Assembly: GCF_014489475.1 (NCBI RefSeq)
Contig: NZ_CP060820.1
Coordinates: 1,240,001-1,304,000, forward strand
Length of the DNA: 64,000 bases
Source of the DNA: Lysobacter terrestris
GTDB lineage: Bacteria; Pseudomonadota; Gammaproteobacteria; Xanthomonadales; Xanthomonadaceae
Direction: 5' to 3'
This document shows, one piece after another, positions 39,295 to 49,852 of the stretch. Each line of letters opens with the position of its first letter. The first letter of the stretch is position 1. Position numbers and translations under genes: made by a program. The notes below the pieces were generated by a model. The model did no database searches. It was not told the origin of the DNA and saw nothing but the letters and a program-made list of their open reading frames with translations.

Positions 39295-40073
39295 CGCCGG
39301 GCGCGGTGCTGCTCGTGGTGTGGGGCCTGGCGGCCCTGATGCAGGCCGCCGGCTGGGTCTGGCAGCAGCGCCGGCGCAACGCCGGCATCGTCGACGTGCT
39401 GTGGGCGGCGGGCGTCGGCGGCGCGGCCGTGCTGGTGGCGGCGCTTTCGGATGGTGCGCGCTGGCCTCGGCTGACGGTTGCCCTGCTGGGCGGCGCGTGG
39501 GGCATGCGCCTGGCCTACCACCTGTGGCGGCGGGTGCGCAGCGAAAGCGAGGATGGCCGCTATGCGCAGCTGCGCGCGCGCTGGGGCGACGGCGGTGCCC
39601 GCTGGTTCGCGTTCTTCCAGTTCCAGGCCGCGCTGGTGGTGTTGTTCGCGGTGCCGTTCGTCGCCGTCGCGCGCAACCCGGTCGACGCCGCGACGGCGTG
39701 GTGGTGGGCGGGCGTGGCCGTGTGGGTGGGCAGCGTCGCCGGCGAGGGCATCGCCGATGCGCAGCTGGCGCGCTTCCGCCGCGATCCACGCAATCGCGGA
39801 CGCACCTGCCGCACCGGGCTGTGGCGCTACTCGCGCCATCCCAACTACTTCTTCGAATGGCTGCACTGGTTCGCCTATGTCCTGCTCGCGGTCGGCTCCC
39901 CGCTGGCCTGGCTGGCGTGGTCCGGACCGGTGGTGATGTTCGTTTTCCTGCGCTGGCTCAGTGGCATTCCCTTCACCGAAGCGCAGGCGCTGCGCACGCG
40001 GGGGGAAGACTACCGCCGCTACCAGCGCACCACGCCAATGCTGTTTCCCTGGTTCCCGAGGAACGACCGATGA
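39291..40073 (+). CDS. DUF1295 membrane protein, steroid 5-alpha-reductase-like fold
   Basis: A 260-residue polytopic protein with six or so helices and the C-terminal signature GLWRYSRHPNYFFEWLHWFAYVL plus the end YRRYQRTTPMLFPWFP. The family resembles isoprenylcysteine methyltransferases and 5-alpha-reductases and may reduce or methylate a lipid. The start is GTG at 39291, overlapping the DUF2878 stop (GTGA); family alignment supports VTPGAVLL as the start. Confidence 0.88.
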   Translation: MTPGAVLLVVWGLAALMQAAGWVWQQRRRNAGIVDVLWAAGVGGAAVLVAALSDGARWPRLTVALLGGAWGMRLAYHLWRRVRSESEDGRYAQLRARWGDGGARWFAFFQFQAALVVLFAVPFVAVARNPVDAATAWWWAGVAVWVGSVAGEGIADAQLARFRRDPRNRGRTCRTGLWRYSRHPNYFFEWLHWFAYVLLAVGSPLAWLAWSGPVVMFVFLRWLSGIPFTEAQALRTRGEDYRRYQRTTPMLFPWFPRNDR

Positions 40074-41170
40074 CCTCCGCAAGCACAGCCCTTGAACGCG
40101 ATCCGCGCGAACTCGCCACCGATGCACCCGCGCCCGGCCTGCTGGGGCTGGCCGAACGCGGCCTGTTACCCGACGCGCTGGTGCGCTGGGGCATCCGCCG
40201 CCTGTGTGCGCAACGGCTGCGCAGCGAATGCGCGGACAGCGTCCAGGCACAGTCGGAACGCTTCGCGCGCCAGCTGGCGGCACTGCGGGCCAGCCCGGTC
40301 GCGATCCACGCCGACGCCGCCAACCGCCAGCACTACGAGCTGCCGCCCGCGTTCTTCCAGCACTGCCTGGGGCCGCGCCTGAAGTACTCCGCGTGCTACT
40401 ACGAGAATGGCGACGAGACGCTGGCGCAGGCCGAGGAGGCGATGCTGTCGCTGTACGCGGAACGCGCCGGGCTGGCCGACGGACAGGACATCCTGGAGCT
40501 GGGGTGCGGCTGGGGCTCGCTGACGCTGTGGATGGCGCAGCGCTATCCGCATGCCCGGGTCACCGCGGTGTCCAACTCCAGGTCGCAGCGCGAGTTCATC
40601 GAAGGCCGCTGCGCCGAGCTGGGCCTCGGCAACGTGCGCGTGCTGACCCGCGACGTCACCGAGCTCGTGCTGGAGCCCGCGGGTTTCGACCGCTGCGTGT
40701 CGATCGAGATGTTCGAACACGTGCGCAACTACGCCACGCTGCTGGCGCGCATCGGCACCTGGTTGCGGCCGGGCGGGAAACTGTTCGTGCACATCTTCTG
40801 CCATCGCACCCTCCTGTACCCGTTCGAGTCGGCCGGAACGGACAACTGGATGGGGCGACATTTCTTCACCGGGGGCCTGATGCCTTCGGCGGACACGCTG
40901 GCGTTCTTCCAGGATGACCTGCGCCTGGAGGCACGGTGGCTGGTGGATGGCACGCATTACGAGCGCACCGCCAACCAGTGGCTCGAGCGCCAGGACCAGC
41001 AACGCGACGCACTGATGCCGGTGCTGCGCGCGGCCTATGGCGAAGCCGCGCCGCTGTGGTTCCAGCGGTGGCGGATGTTCTGGATGGCATGCGCGGAGCT
41101 GTTCGGTCATGCCGACGGCCGCGAGTGGCTGGTGGCGCACTACCGCTTCTGCCGCAAGGAGCGCGCATGA
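40070..41170 (+). CDS. Cfa-like methyltransferase (2), coclaurine-methyltransferase-like subgroup
   Basis: A 366-residue SAM enzyme without the long lipid-binding N-domain of the first Cfa. It has ANRQHYELPPAFFQHCLG, KYSACYYENG, motif I ILELGCGWGSLTLWMA, SIEMFEHVRNY and KLFVHIFCHRTLLYPFE. This last motif marks the subgroup that includes plant N-methyltransferases and bacterial enzymes proposed to methylate fatty acids. It may add a methyl branch to the product of the other genes here. It overlaps both neighbours by 4 bp. Confidence 0.88.
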   Translation: MTSASTALERDPRELATDAPAPGLLGLAERGLLPDALVRWGIRRLCAQRLRSECADSVQAQSERFARQLAALRASPVAIHADAANRQHYELPPAFFQHCLGPRLKYSACYYENGDETLAQAEEAMLSLYAERAGLADGQDILELGCGWGSLTLWMAQRYPHARVTAVSNSRSQREFIEGRCAELGLGNVRVLTRDVTELVLEPAGFDRCVSIEMFEHVRNYATLLARIGTWLRPGGKLFVHIFCHRTLLYPFESAGTDNWMGRHFFTGGLMPSADTLAFFQDDLRLEARWLVDGTHYERTANQWLERQDQQRDALMPVLRAAYGEAAPLWFQRWRMFWMACAELFGHADGREWLVAHYRFCRKERA

Positions 41171-41733
41171 ACGCACCGTCCGCCTTGCTCGCCCTCGCCC
41201 TGTCGGCGGCCCTCTCCGCCTGCGCGCACGAGCCGCCTTCGGTCCGCCCCGTTGCCGCGGTCGACCTGCCGCGCTTCATGGGCGACTGGTACGTGATCGC
41301 CCACGTCCCCAGTCGCCCGGAACGCGATGCCTACAACGCGGTGGAAAGCTACCGGCTCGACGCGCACGGACGCGTGCGGACCACGTTCCGCTTCCGCCGC
41401 GGCAGCCATGACGCGCCGCTGAAGACGATGCAGCCCGTGGGCTACGTGCGTCCCGGCACCGGCAACGCGGTGTGGGGCATGCAGTTCGTATGGCCGGTGC
41501 GGGCCGAGTACGTGATCGCCTACCTGGACCCGGACTACCGGACCACGATCATCGCCCGCAGCAAGCGCGACTACGCCTGGATCATGGCGCGCACGCCTCG
41601 CATTCCCGAGGTCGAATACGAAGCCCTGCTGGACCGGCTGGAGGCGATGGGCTATCGGCTCGATGGGGTCCGTCGCGTGCCGCAGCGCTGGCCGGAGATG
41701 CGCAACGACCGCCCTGCGCTGCCGTCGCGCTGA
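41167..41733 (+). CDS. Lipocalin-family lipoprotein
   Basis: A 188-residue protein with a lipoprotein signal (LSAALSAC, Cys19) and the lipocalin strand FMGDWYVIAHVPSRPE (G-x-W), followed by AYLDPDYRTTIIARSKRDYAWIMAR. It is shorter in conserved motifs than Blc but has the same barrel order. As the last gene of the lipid operon it may carry or store a modified fatty acid at the envelope. A second lipocalin, closer to Blc, is encoded at 43445. Confidence 0.87.
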   Translation: MNAPSALLALALSAALSACAHEPPSVRPVAAVDLPRFMGDWYVIAHVPSRPERDAYNAVESYRLDAHGRVRTTFRFRRGSHDAPLKTMQPVGYVRPGTGNAVWGMQFVWPVRAEYVIAYLDPDYRTTIIARSKRDYAWIMARTPRIPEVEYEALLDRLEAMGYRLDGVRRVPQRWPEMRNDRPALPSR

Positions 41734-41735
41734 TT

Positions 41736-41909
41736 TCAGTCCGGCGGCAGCCGCGCCGCCCACAGGTTGTCGACCAGGTTGGGATAGCGGCGCCCGGCGG
41801 CTTCGGCGCGCTGCCGCGCCGCCGCCTTCTGGCTCTCACTGAGCGGCCGCGCGGGTTTGCCCTTGCGCGGGTTCGGCTGCCGCCACGGCGGTGGCTTGCG
41901 CTTCGTCAT
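41736..41909 (-). CDS. Small basic protein coupled to the S41 peptidase
   Basis: A 57-residue, strongly basic and Pro-rich protein (MTKRKPPPWRQPNPRKGK) with an Ala-rich helix SESQKAAARQRAEAAGRR and the end YPNLVDNLWAARLPPD. Its ATG overlaps the peptidase stop (ATGA), which argues that it is real. It ends 2 bp from the lipocalin stop on the other strand. No fold or function recognised; a nucleic-acid-binding or ribosome-associated role is only suggested by charge. Confidence 0.7.
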   Translation of the reverse strand: MTKRKPPPWRQPNPRKGKPARPLSESQKAAARQRAEAAGRRYPNLVDNLWAARLPPD

Positions 41910-43387
41910 CGCGGCGCCTCCTGCAACGCGGCGCGCACCGCCGCCAGCGCCGCATCGCGTCCGTTGCCGATGTCGTCCGCCGTGAGCGCGACGGCGATGT
42001 CCGGGTCGACGCCGGCGTCGGGTTCGGGCGCGACCGGGAACCGGCCGATCAGGGGCAGGTCCATCTCCAGGCCACTGCCCGGCAGCCGCAGGAAGAAGAA
42101 CGCGCCACCGTTGATGCCGCGGCGGTTGCCCCCGGTGGCCTGGCCAACCAGGGTCGCCAGCCCCGAACGCCGGGCCTGCAGGGCGAACTGGAAGGTGGCC
42201 GAGCTGTTGGCGGCATCGGTGAGCACGAACACGCGCCCGGCATAGCGCGGCGCCCGCGGGGCGATGCCGCTGCCATCGTCGTCGCCATCGCGGCGCAGCT
42301 CGAAGTAGCGCGCGTCGTACGGCCGCGCGGCCGCGCCCCAGTCCTTGAACGAGGGGTCCCAGGTATCCAGGTAGGGGACCAGCGCAGCGGGTACCGCACG
42401 ATAGCGCACCAGCCGACGGTAGGCCGGCAGCGCCAGCGGACGCTGCGCCAGGTGCGCGAGCAGTTCGTCGCCGATGTCGAGCCCGCCCTCGTTGCCGCGC
42501 AGGTCGATCACCAGCGCCGGCGCGCGCCGCGCCACCAGCGTCGCGAACGACTGCGCGAGGAACCCCTGCCAGTCCCAGCGGCTGTCGTACAGCGCCCACG
42601 AGGGCATGCGCAGCACCGCGAATGCGGGATCGCCCAGATCGAGCGTCCAAGCGGGCGCGTCGCCCTTGGTGTCGGGCACGTCGCGCTGGGCCAGGCGTGC
42701 GGCGTAGCTCAGCGAGGGCAGCTCCAGTTCAACCGGCGCCGCCGCCCCGGGCGCCTGCACCCGGTAACGGCGCTGGCCGCCGGCGGCCGGCTGCAGCAGC
42801 GACAGCAGGATGTCGAAGGTCTCGTACTGGTCGTTGCCCCGCATGTCCAGCTGGGCCATGCGCTTGGCGTCGTTGCCGCCGTCGGCGCGGGTCAGCGGCA
42901 GCATGCGCGCCAGCAGGTCCGCCGCGGCCACGCCGTCGATCGCCAGCACGCGCGTGCCGGGACGCATGGCCGCATGCCCGGAGTAGTCGCGGGTGACCAC
43001 CATGGCGCCGTCCAGCCAGCGCAGGCGGAACGGCACCCGGTCGTCGCGCTCGAACAGCGCCTGCTGCACCGCGCGGCTCTGGTTGTGGAAGTTGGGGTAG
43101 GTGTGGCCGCAACGCAGCGCGGCGGAGAAGCGGGTCAACGCGAGGTAGGCTTCGTCGACGCCGCGCGGCTGGTCGAATTCCGCGCGCAGCCTGGCGAGGT
43201 CCGCGCGCACCTGGCGCGGCGTGCGGTAGCGATACAGGCCGGGATGCAGCGCTTCGAAGGCCTGTTGCAACAGGTCCACGTCGGATCGCAGCGCCTCGGG
43301 TTGGATCCGCGGCAACGGCGCATCCGCCGCACGCGCCAGGCCGGCGAGGGCGAGCAACAGCGGCAGCACGAGGGTCAGCGCGCGCAT
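41906..43387 (-). CDS. Secreted S41-family peptidase
   Basis: A 493-residue protein with a signal peptide (MRALTLVLPLLLALAGLARA), an N-terminal helical domain, a PDZ-like part around RPGTRVLAIDGVAAADLL and the S41 catalytic core ALVIDLRGNEGG and VFVLTDAANSSATFQFA (nucleophile Ser), followed by GNRRGINGGAFFFL. The family are C-terminal processing or tail-specific proteases in the periplasm. The final domain, PDAGVDPDIAVALTADDI, is typical of the Xanthomonadaceae branch. Confidence 0.9.
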   Translation of the reverse strand: MRALTLVLPLLLALAGLARAADAPLPRIQPEALRSDVDLLQQAFEALHPGLYRYRTPRQVRADLARLRAEFDQPRGVDEAYLALTRFSAALRCGHTYPNFHNQSRAVQQALFERDDRVPFRLRWLDGAMVVTRDYSGHAAMRPGTRVLAIDGVAAADLLARMLPLTRADGGNDAKRMAQLDMRGNDQYETFDILLSLLQPAAGGQRRYRVQAPGAAAPVELELPSLSYAARLAQRDVPDTKGDAPAWTLDLGDPAFAVLRMPSWALYDSRWDWQGFLAQSFATLVARRAPALVIDLRGNEGGLDIGDELLAHLAQRPLALPAYRRLVRYRAVPAALVPYLDTWDPSFKDWGAAARPYDARYFELRRDGDDDGSGIAPRAPRYAGRVFVLTDAANSSATFQFALQARRSGLATLVGQATGGNRRGINGGAFFFLRLPGSGLEMDLPLIGRFPVAPEPDAGVDPDIAVALTADDIGNGRDAALAAVRAALQEAPR

Positions 43388-43444
43388 CGATGCACTCCAG
43401 CAGGTCGGTCCGCGGCGACTGTACCGCGCGGCGCCGGCCGTGCC

Positions 43445-43987
43445 TCAGCGCAGCGGCGCGGCCGGTTGCAGCCGATCGACCCGATAGCCGCGCGCCGCGG
43501 CCCGCGCGCGGATCTCCTCGAACAGGCTGCGCGGCATGTCCGGCTCGCGCGACAGCACCCACAGGTACTTGCGCGACGGGCCACCGACCACGGCCCAGCG
43601 GTAGTCGGGATCGAGTTCGACCACCCAGTAGTCGGCCCACACCGCGGGCAGCCAGGACAGCCAGCGCGGGGCGAAGCGCACTTCCAGCGCGCCCGGCCTG
43701 CCGCCCGCCGGGCGCGCCACGCCGTCGGCCTGCACCATCGTGCCGTCGCGCCCGCGGCAGGCGTTGCGCACCATGATCGTGCCGTCGGGCCGCGGCGTGT
43801 AGGTCGCGGTGATCGTGTCCACGCACTTGCGCTGGAAGAACATCGGCAGGTGCGCGATTTCGTGCCAGGTGCCGGCGTAGCGCTGCAGGTCGAGCGCCGG
43901 CACCGGCTGGTTGGGCAACGATTGCGCGCCGGCGTCCGCCACCGCGGCGAGCACCAGCAACACCCCCAGGAATCGGCCTGCGGCCAT
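43445..43987 (-). CDS. blc: Bacterial lipocalin Blc
   Basis: A 180-residue lipocalin with a signal peptide (MAAGRFLGVLLVLAAVADAGA). The fingerprint motifs are LQRYAGTWHEIAHLPMFFQR, ADYWVVELDPDYRWAVVGGPSRKYLWVLSREP and a terminal helix. There is no lipobox Cys, so it is probably soluble in the periplasm. A GGGAGG ribosome site precedes the ATG. It is close to the stress-lipid operon but on the other strand. Confidence 0.92.
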   Translation of the reverse strand: MAAGRFLGVLLVLAAVADAGAQSLPNQPVPALDLQRYAGTWHEIAHLPMFFQRKCVDTITATYTPRPDGTIMVRNACRGRDGTMVQADGVARPAGGRPGALEVRFAPRWLSWLPAVWADYWVVELDPDYRWAVVGGPSRKYLWVLSREPDMPRSLFEEIRARAAARGYRVDRLQPAAPLR

Positions 43988-44053
43988 GGTTGCCTCCCTC
44001 GCAAAGGATTCGTCGCGAGTATCGGCCGCGCGCGTCGGCGCGGTGTCAACGGC

Positions 44054-44593
44054 TCAACCGGCAAAGCCGCCCTCGGCGAGGAACGCGCGCTCCTCGGTGG
44101 TGCTGGCACGGCCGAGCGCGGCGTTGCGGTGGGGGAAGCGGCCGAAGCGACGGATGATGTCGTGGTGCAGTTGCGCCCATCGCAGGCCGTCGCCGGGCAG
44201 GCGTGCGAACAACTCCACGGCGCGATCCTGGTCGACCATCGCCTCGGAATGCTCGAACGGCAGGTAGAAGAAAGTGCGCAGCGCCACGTCGACCTGCGTG
44301 TCGAAGCCAAGCGTCAACGCGCGCGTGGCGTACTCGCGGGCGAGGCCGTCCGTGGCATAGGCATGGCCGCTGCGGCGGAACGCGTTGCGCGGGATCTGGT
44401 CGAGCAGCAGCACCAGCGCCAGCGCGCCCTCGGCGTCGCCCAGCCAATGCTCGAACTCGCGGCGCGCGGCCAGCAAGTGCGCGTCGAGGAAGCGTGTGCG
44501 GCATTCGGCGTCGAACGCATCGCCGCCGCCGAACCAGCGTTGCGGACCGGCCTCGCGCCAGAAGCCGACGATGTCGCGGGGAGTCGCGCTCAT
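44054..44593 (-). CDS. DUF924 family protein
   Basis: A 179-residue protein with the conserved VLLLDQIPRNAFRRSGHAYATDGLAR, LPFEHSEAMVDQDRAVELF and GRFPHRNAALGR of DUF924, a TPR-like alpha-solenoid fold. No enzymatic function is known. It is a single gene. Confidence 0.92.
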   Translation of the reverse strand: MSATPRDIVGFWREAGPQRWFGGGDAFDAECRTRFLDAHLLAARREFEHWLGDAEGALALVLLLDQIPRNAFRRSGHAYATDGLAREYATRALTLGFDTQVDVALRTFFYLPFEHSEAMVDQDRAVELFARLPGDGLRWAQLHHDIIRRFGRFPHRNAALGRASTTEERAFLAEGGFAG

Positions 44594-44653
44594 GGTGTTG
44601 CCTTCATTCGCAGTCCTTCAATCAATTCCATTCGATCGCTTGCCATCGTGCGT

Positions 44654-45232
44654 TCAATCGAACGCGTCGGCATCGTCGTCGCCAAGCTGGGTATCCAGTT
44701 CCGCGATCCACGCCGAGGTGATGCTCTCCAGCGTGACCGCATGGATCAGCGGCTGGATCGCGCCGCCAGAGTACGACTGCGCGATGAAGCGGGCGTAGCG
44801 TTCGCGGAACGCCAGCCACGCCAGGTGCACGTGTTCGAACGCGGCCAGGTTGTCGCCGTCGAGCTGCCGCCGCAGGTGCGCGACCGCCGCGTCCAGGCGC
44901 GCGTCCTCGCGTTGGAAATCGGCGACCGCGTGCACGGTGACCTCGTCGTCGTGCACCAGCAGCGCATCGCTGCGCCGCGCCACTTCGCCGGCCTGGCTGA
45001 CGTAACGTCCGGCGATCCGTACCGCCGCCTCGGCCTTGCCGATCAGCCGGTGCTCGAACTGGCGCAGCTCCTCCAGGCTGGTGCTGGCCTGTTCCAGTCC
45101 CTGTTTCAGGTTCAGCAGCTTCTGGTTGCGCTCGATGGCTTCGGTGGCCGTGCGCCGTTCCAGCCGGCGCTGGATGAAGTACAGGCCCCAGGTGATCGCG
45201 GCGCCGACCAGCAGGTAGACGATCTTTTCCAT
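44654..45232 (-). CDS. Membrane-anchored protein with LprI-like (DUF1311) C-terminal domain
   Basis: A 192-residue protein with one N-terminal transmembrane helix (IVYLLVGAAITWGLYFI), a coiled-coil (residues 22-65) and a C-terminal segment AWLAFRERYARFIAQSYSGGAIQPLIHAVTLESITSAWIAEL. That segment follows the W-x-x-F-R...GG...E-x-x-T...L pattern of LprI lysozyme-inhibitor domains but lacks their cysteines. Anchored inside or outside cannot be told. Function unknown; the resemblance is by eye. Confidence 0.65.
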   Translation of the reverse strand: MEKIVYLLVGAAITWGLYFIQRRLERRTATEAIERNQKLLNLKQGLEQASTSLEELRQFEHRLIGKAEAAVRIAGRYVSQAGEVARRSDALLVHDDEVTVHAVADFQREDARLDAAVAHLRRQLDGDNLAAFEHVHLAWLAFRERYARFIAQSYSGGAIQPLIHAVTLESITSAWIAELDTQLGDDDADAFD

Positions 45233-45296
45233 GCCTCTTCCCTCTTGAGGACGCAGTGTGCGCGATGGGGGTCGCAGGGGCTGCGACCGCGCCGCC

Positions 45297-46007
45297 TCAA
45301 ATGTCCACTCGTCTCAAAGTCACCGCGTACGTGATCTCGATGTGGTCCATGCAGCTACCCTGCCCCTCCCAGCGCGGCGTGGAGTCGCTCGACGGACACC
45401 GGAACTCCGGCTGGGCCGCTTGTTTCTTCATGCCGTGGAACCAGAGCGGCTGGATCACTTCGTACACGGCAGGCTGGCCTTCGATCAGCAACGGCGTGTA
45501 CTTCCAGGTGCGGCTCGCCTTGATCGCCGCCTGTTCGAAAGCGGGATCGGTCGCGGTCACCGTGTTGGCGTTGAGGACTCCGCCGTCGGGCCCAACTAGG
45601 ATCCGGAGTTCCGCGATCCCGTGCCGGCCGCGCCTTGCCATCTCGGTTGGGTAGTTGGGTGGCGAAAGGCGGACACCCGAGGGCCCCACCTCGGCCCAGC
45701 GCAGCGAAACCTCGAACTCATCACCGACGGGCGTCAGCACGAGCATGGCCCCAACCCGCGTGCGGCTCGAAACCGGCTGGCCGTCGCGTCGCGCGGGCAG
45801 GTAGCGCGCGGCAGCGAGCAGCGCCTTCGCCTGTTCCGCCAGCGGCCCGGAGGCGCCCTTGATCTCGCCGATCTCGGCCCGGCCGTCCGCGCCGATCTCG
45901 ATGGGCGCGGATACACGAAGGCCAAGCTCTTCTGCTTGTTTCCCTTCCGCCGCAGACAACTGCGACGGAAGGAGCGCCGCGAGCAACGCCAACATGCATC
46001 CCTGCAT
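45297..46007 (-). CDS. Secreted protein with TonB C-terminal domain
   Basis: A 236-residue protein with a signal peptide (MQGCMLALLAALLPSQLSA) and a TonB_C-type domain at about 125-200 (SPPNYPTEMARRGRHGIAELRILVGPDGGVLNANTVTATDPAFEQAAIKASRTWKYTPL). It lacks the N-terminal membrane anchor and Pro-rich spacer of true TonB, so it is an orphan periplasmic domain protein. Six cysteines lie at the two ends. It starts 8 bp after amn stops and may be co-transcribed with it. Confidence 0.8.
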   Translation of the reverse strand: MQGCMLALLAALLPSQLSAAEGKQAEELGLRVSAPIEIGADGRAEIGEIKGASGPLAEQAKALLAAARYLPARRDGQPVSSRTRVGAMLVLTPVGDEFEVSLRWAEVGPSGVRLSPPNYPTEMARRGRHGIAELRILVGPDGGVLNANTVTATDPAFEQAAIKASRTWKYTPLLIEGQPAVYEVIQPLWFHGMKKQAAQPEFRCPSSDSTPRWEGQGSCMDHIEITYAVTLRRVDI

Positions 46008-46015
46008 GGCGGACC

Positions 46016-46792
46016 TCACTCGTCGAACCGCAGATGCCGCACCGACTTGCCATGCCGGCGGATCAACCGCAGCGCCTCGATGCCGACCTGGATGTGGTTG
46101 TCGACGAACTCGCCGGTGACCTTGGCGTCGGAGGCTTCGGTCTTCACGCCTTCGGGGATCATCGGCTGGTCCGAGACCAGCAGCAGCGCGCCGCACGGGA
46201 TGCGGTTGGCGAAGCCGGCGGCGAAGACCGTGGCGGTTTCCATGTCGATCGCCATGCAGCGCATCGCGCGCAGCTTTTCCTTGAACGCCTCGTCGTGTTC
46301 CCAGACGCGGCGGTTGGTGGTGAAGACGGTGCCGGTCCAGTAGTCGTGGCCGAGGTCGCGGATCATGGTCGACACCGCACGCTGCAGGGCGAACGCGGGC
46401 AGCGCCGGCACTTCCATCGGCAGGTAGTCGTTCGAGGTGCCTTCGCCGCGGATCGCGGCGATCGGCAGCACCAGGTCGCCGAGCAGGTTCTTCTTCTTCA
46501 GGCCGCCGCACTTGCCCAGGAACAGCACCGCCTTGGGCATGATCGCGGTGAGCAGGTCCATCATCGTCGCGGCGTTGGGGCTGCCCATGCCGAAATTGAT
46601 CATGGTGATGCCGTCGGCGGTGGCGCTGGGCATCGGCCGGTCGAGGCCGACGACCTGGGCGCCGGTGAGACGGGCGAAGGTGTGCAGGTAACCGCCGAAA
46701 TTGGTCAGCAGGATGTGTTCGCCGAACTGGTCCAGCGGCACGCCGGTGTAGCGCGGCAACCAGTTGCCGACGATCTGTTCTTTGTCTTTCAT
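46016..46792 (-). CDS. amn: AMP nucleosidase, short form
   Basis: A 258-residue nucleoside phosphorylase-type enzyme: ILLTNFGGYLHTFA, MPKAVLFLGKCGGLK, CMAIDMETATVFAAGFANRIPCGALLLVSD and KVTGEFVDNHIQVGIEAL. It would cleave AMP to adenine and ribose 5-phosphate. It lacks the N-terminal regulatory domain of the 484-residue E. coli enzyme, as is usual in this group. The ATG at 46792 gives the normal MKDKEQIVGNW start. Confidence 0.92.
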   Translation of the reverse strand: MKDKEQIVGNWLPRYTGVPLDQFGEHILLTNFGGYLHTFARLTGAQVVGLDRPMPSATADGITMINFGMGSPNAATMMDLLTAIMPKAVLFLGKCGGLKKKNLLGDLVLPIAAIRGEGTSNDYLPMEVPALPAFALQRAVSTMIRDLGHDYWTGTVFTTNRRVWEHDEAFKEKLRAMRCMAIDMETATVFAAGFANRIPCGALLLVSDQPMIPEGVKTEASDAKVTGEFVDNHIQVGIEALRLIRRHGKSVRHLRFDE

Positions 46793-46986
46793 GGGGACCT
46801 CGTGGGCATGGGCCCAGATTAGGCCCGGCGCGCGCCGCGTCCAAGCCCGCCATGGCCGCGCAACGCCCGCCGCCGGCTGCGATCGGTCCGGAGCGTGACC
46901 GCGGCCACGCCCGCGCATGACCATCGTCGGGTGGCGGCCGCGCCGGCTTCGGGCTACGTTGCCGCGTCTTTACAGGGGATTTCGCA

Positions 46987-48410
<1,424 letters not shown>

Positions 48411-48414
<4 letters not shown>

Positions 48415-49715
48415 AGCGTTCGACCATGAAGACGCTGGCCGCCGCGCTGCTGCTCGCCACCGGCGTAGCGCATGCGCAGGACGTGCTGATCCGCAACGCG
48501 ACCGTGCACACCGCCACCGCGCAGGGCACGCTGCAGAACAGCGACGTGCTGGTGAGCAACGGCGTGATCCGTGCCGTCGGCAAGGGCCTCACCGCTTCGG
48601 CCAACGCGCAGGTCATTGACGCGCAGGGACGCCCGCTGACGCCGACCCTGTTCGGCGGCGTCACCGAGATCGGCCTGGAAGAGGTCTCCGGCGAGAAGAG
48701 CACGGTCGATGCGGCCGTCGGCCTCGGCGCCGGCACCAAGCAGATGACGGTGCGCCCGGAGTTCGACGTCACCCTCGCCTACAACCCCGATTCGGTGCTG
48801 CTGCCGGTCGAGCGCATCGAAGGCATCGGCTGGACCCTGCTGGGCGCGGGCACCACCGAAGGCGGTTCGATCATCGGCGGCCAGGGCGGCGTGGTGCGGC
48901 TCGACGGCAGCCCGGATCCGCTCGGCGCACGCGTGCTGTTCGTCAACCTCGGCAGCGAGGCTTCGGGCCTGACCGGCAACTCGCGCGCCGCGCAGTGGAT
49001 GCTGCTCGACCAGCTGGTCGACGAGGTGCGCGGCCGCATCGCGGCGGATTCGAACATGGCGCTGCTGACGCCGGCCGGCCGCACCGCGCTCGCGAAGTAC
49101 CTCAACGGTGGCGGCCGCGTCATGGTCAGCGTCCACCGCGCCGCCGACATCCGCCAGCTGCTGCGCTGGTCGGCGCGGCACAACGTGCGCGTCGCGATCG
49201 AGGGCGGTTCTGAGGCGTGGAAGCTCGCGCCGCAACTGGCCGCGGCGAAGGTGCCGGTGTTCGTGAACCCGCTGGCGAACCTGCCGGCCAACTTCGACGA
49301 GATCAACGCGACGCTGGAGAACGCCGCGCGCCTGCGTGCGGCGGGCGTCGCGGTGGGCTTCACGCAGGAGGGCGACGCCACCCACAACGCGCGCAAGATC
49401 CGCCAGCTCGCCGGCAACGCCGTCGCCAACGGCCTGGCGTGGGAGGACGGCCTGGCCGGCCTGACCCGGGTGCCGGCCGAAGCGTTCGGCGTCGGCGACC
49501 GCCTGGGCGGCATCGCGGTCGGCAAGCGCGCCGACCTGGTGCTGTGGAGCGGCGATCCGCTGGAAGTGAACACGGTGGCGATGCAGGTGTGGCTGGATGG
49601 CCGCGCGATCCCGATGCGCAGCCGCCAGACCGAGCTGCGCGACCGCTACCTGCGCGCGGCGACGCCGGCGGAAGCGGGCGGGATGCCGCGGGCGTATTCG
49701 CGCGGCGGCGAATAG
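48411..49715 (+). CDS. Amidohydrolase-family protein (2), probably lacking metal ligands
   Basis: A 434-residue secreted protein (signal MKTLAAALLLATGVAHA). It has the amidohydrolase start VLIRNATVHTATAQGTLQNSDVLVSNG and the end IAVGKRADLVLWSGDPLEVNTVAMQVWLDG. Where active members have the HxH motif this one reads TPTLFGGVTEIG, and few other conserved His are seen, so it may be a non-catalytic partner of the upstream enzyme. It shares its first codons with the upstream stop. Ends before a strong terminator. Confidence 0.87.
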
Positions 49716-49745
49716 CGCCGCACGGGACAGCGGCTTCGGTGCGAC

Positions 49746-49776
49746 AAAAGGGCCCGCCACATGCGGGCCCTTTTTT
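49746..49776 (+). terminator. Rho-independent terminator of the amidohydrolase operon
   Basis: An 8-bp perfect GC stem (GGGCCCGC/GCGGGCCC, 49750-49757 and 49763-49770), 5-nt loop, then TTTTTT. Four A before the stem make it partly bidirectional. Confidence 0.93.
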
Positions 49777-49852
49777 GTGCAATGACTGATCGCGACAACA
49801 CGCACGTCATGCATGCGGCTTCCGTTCTGCGTCCTTTTCCGCACCCTCTAGC

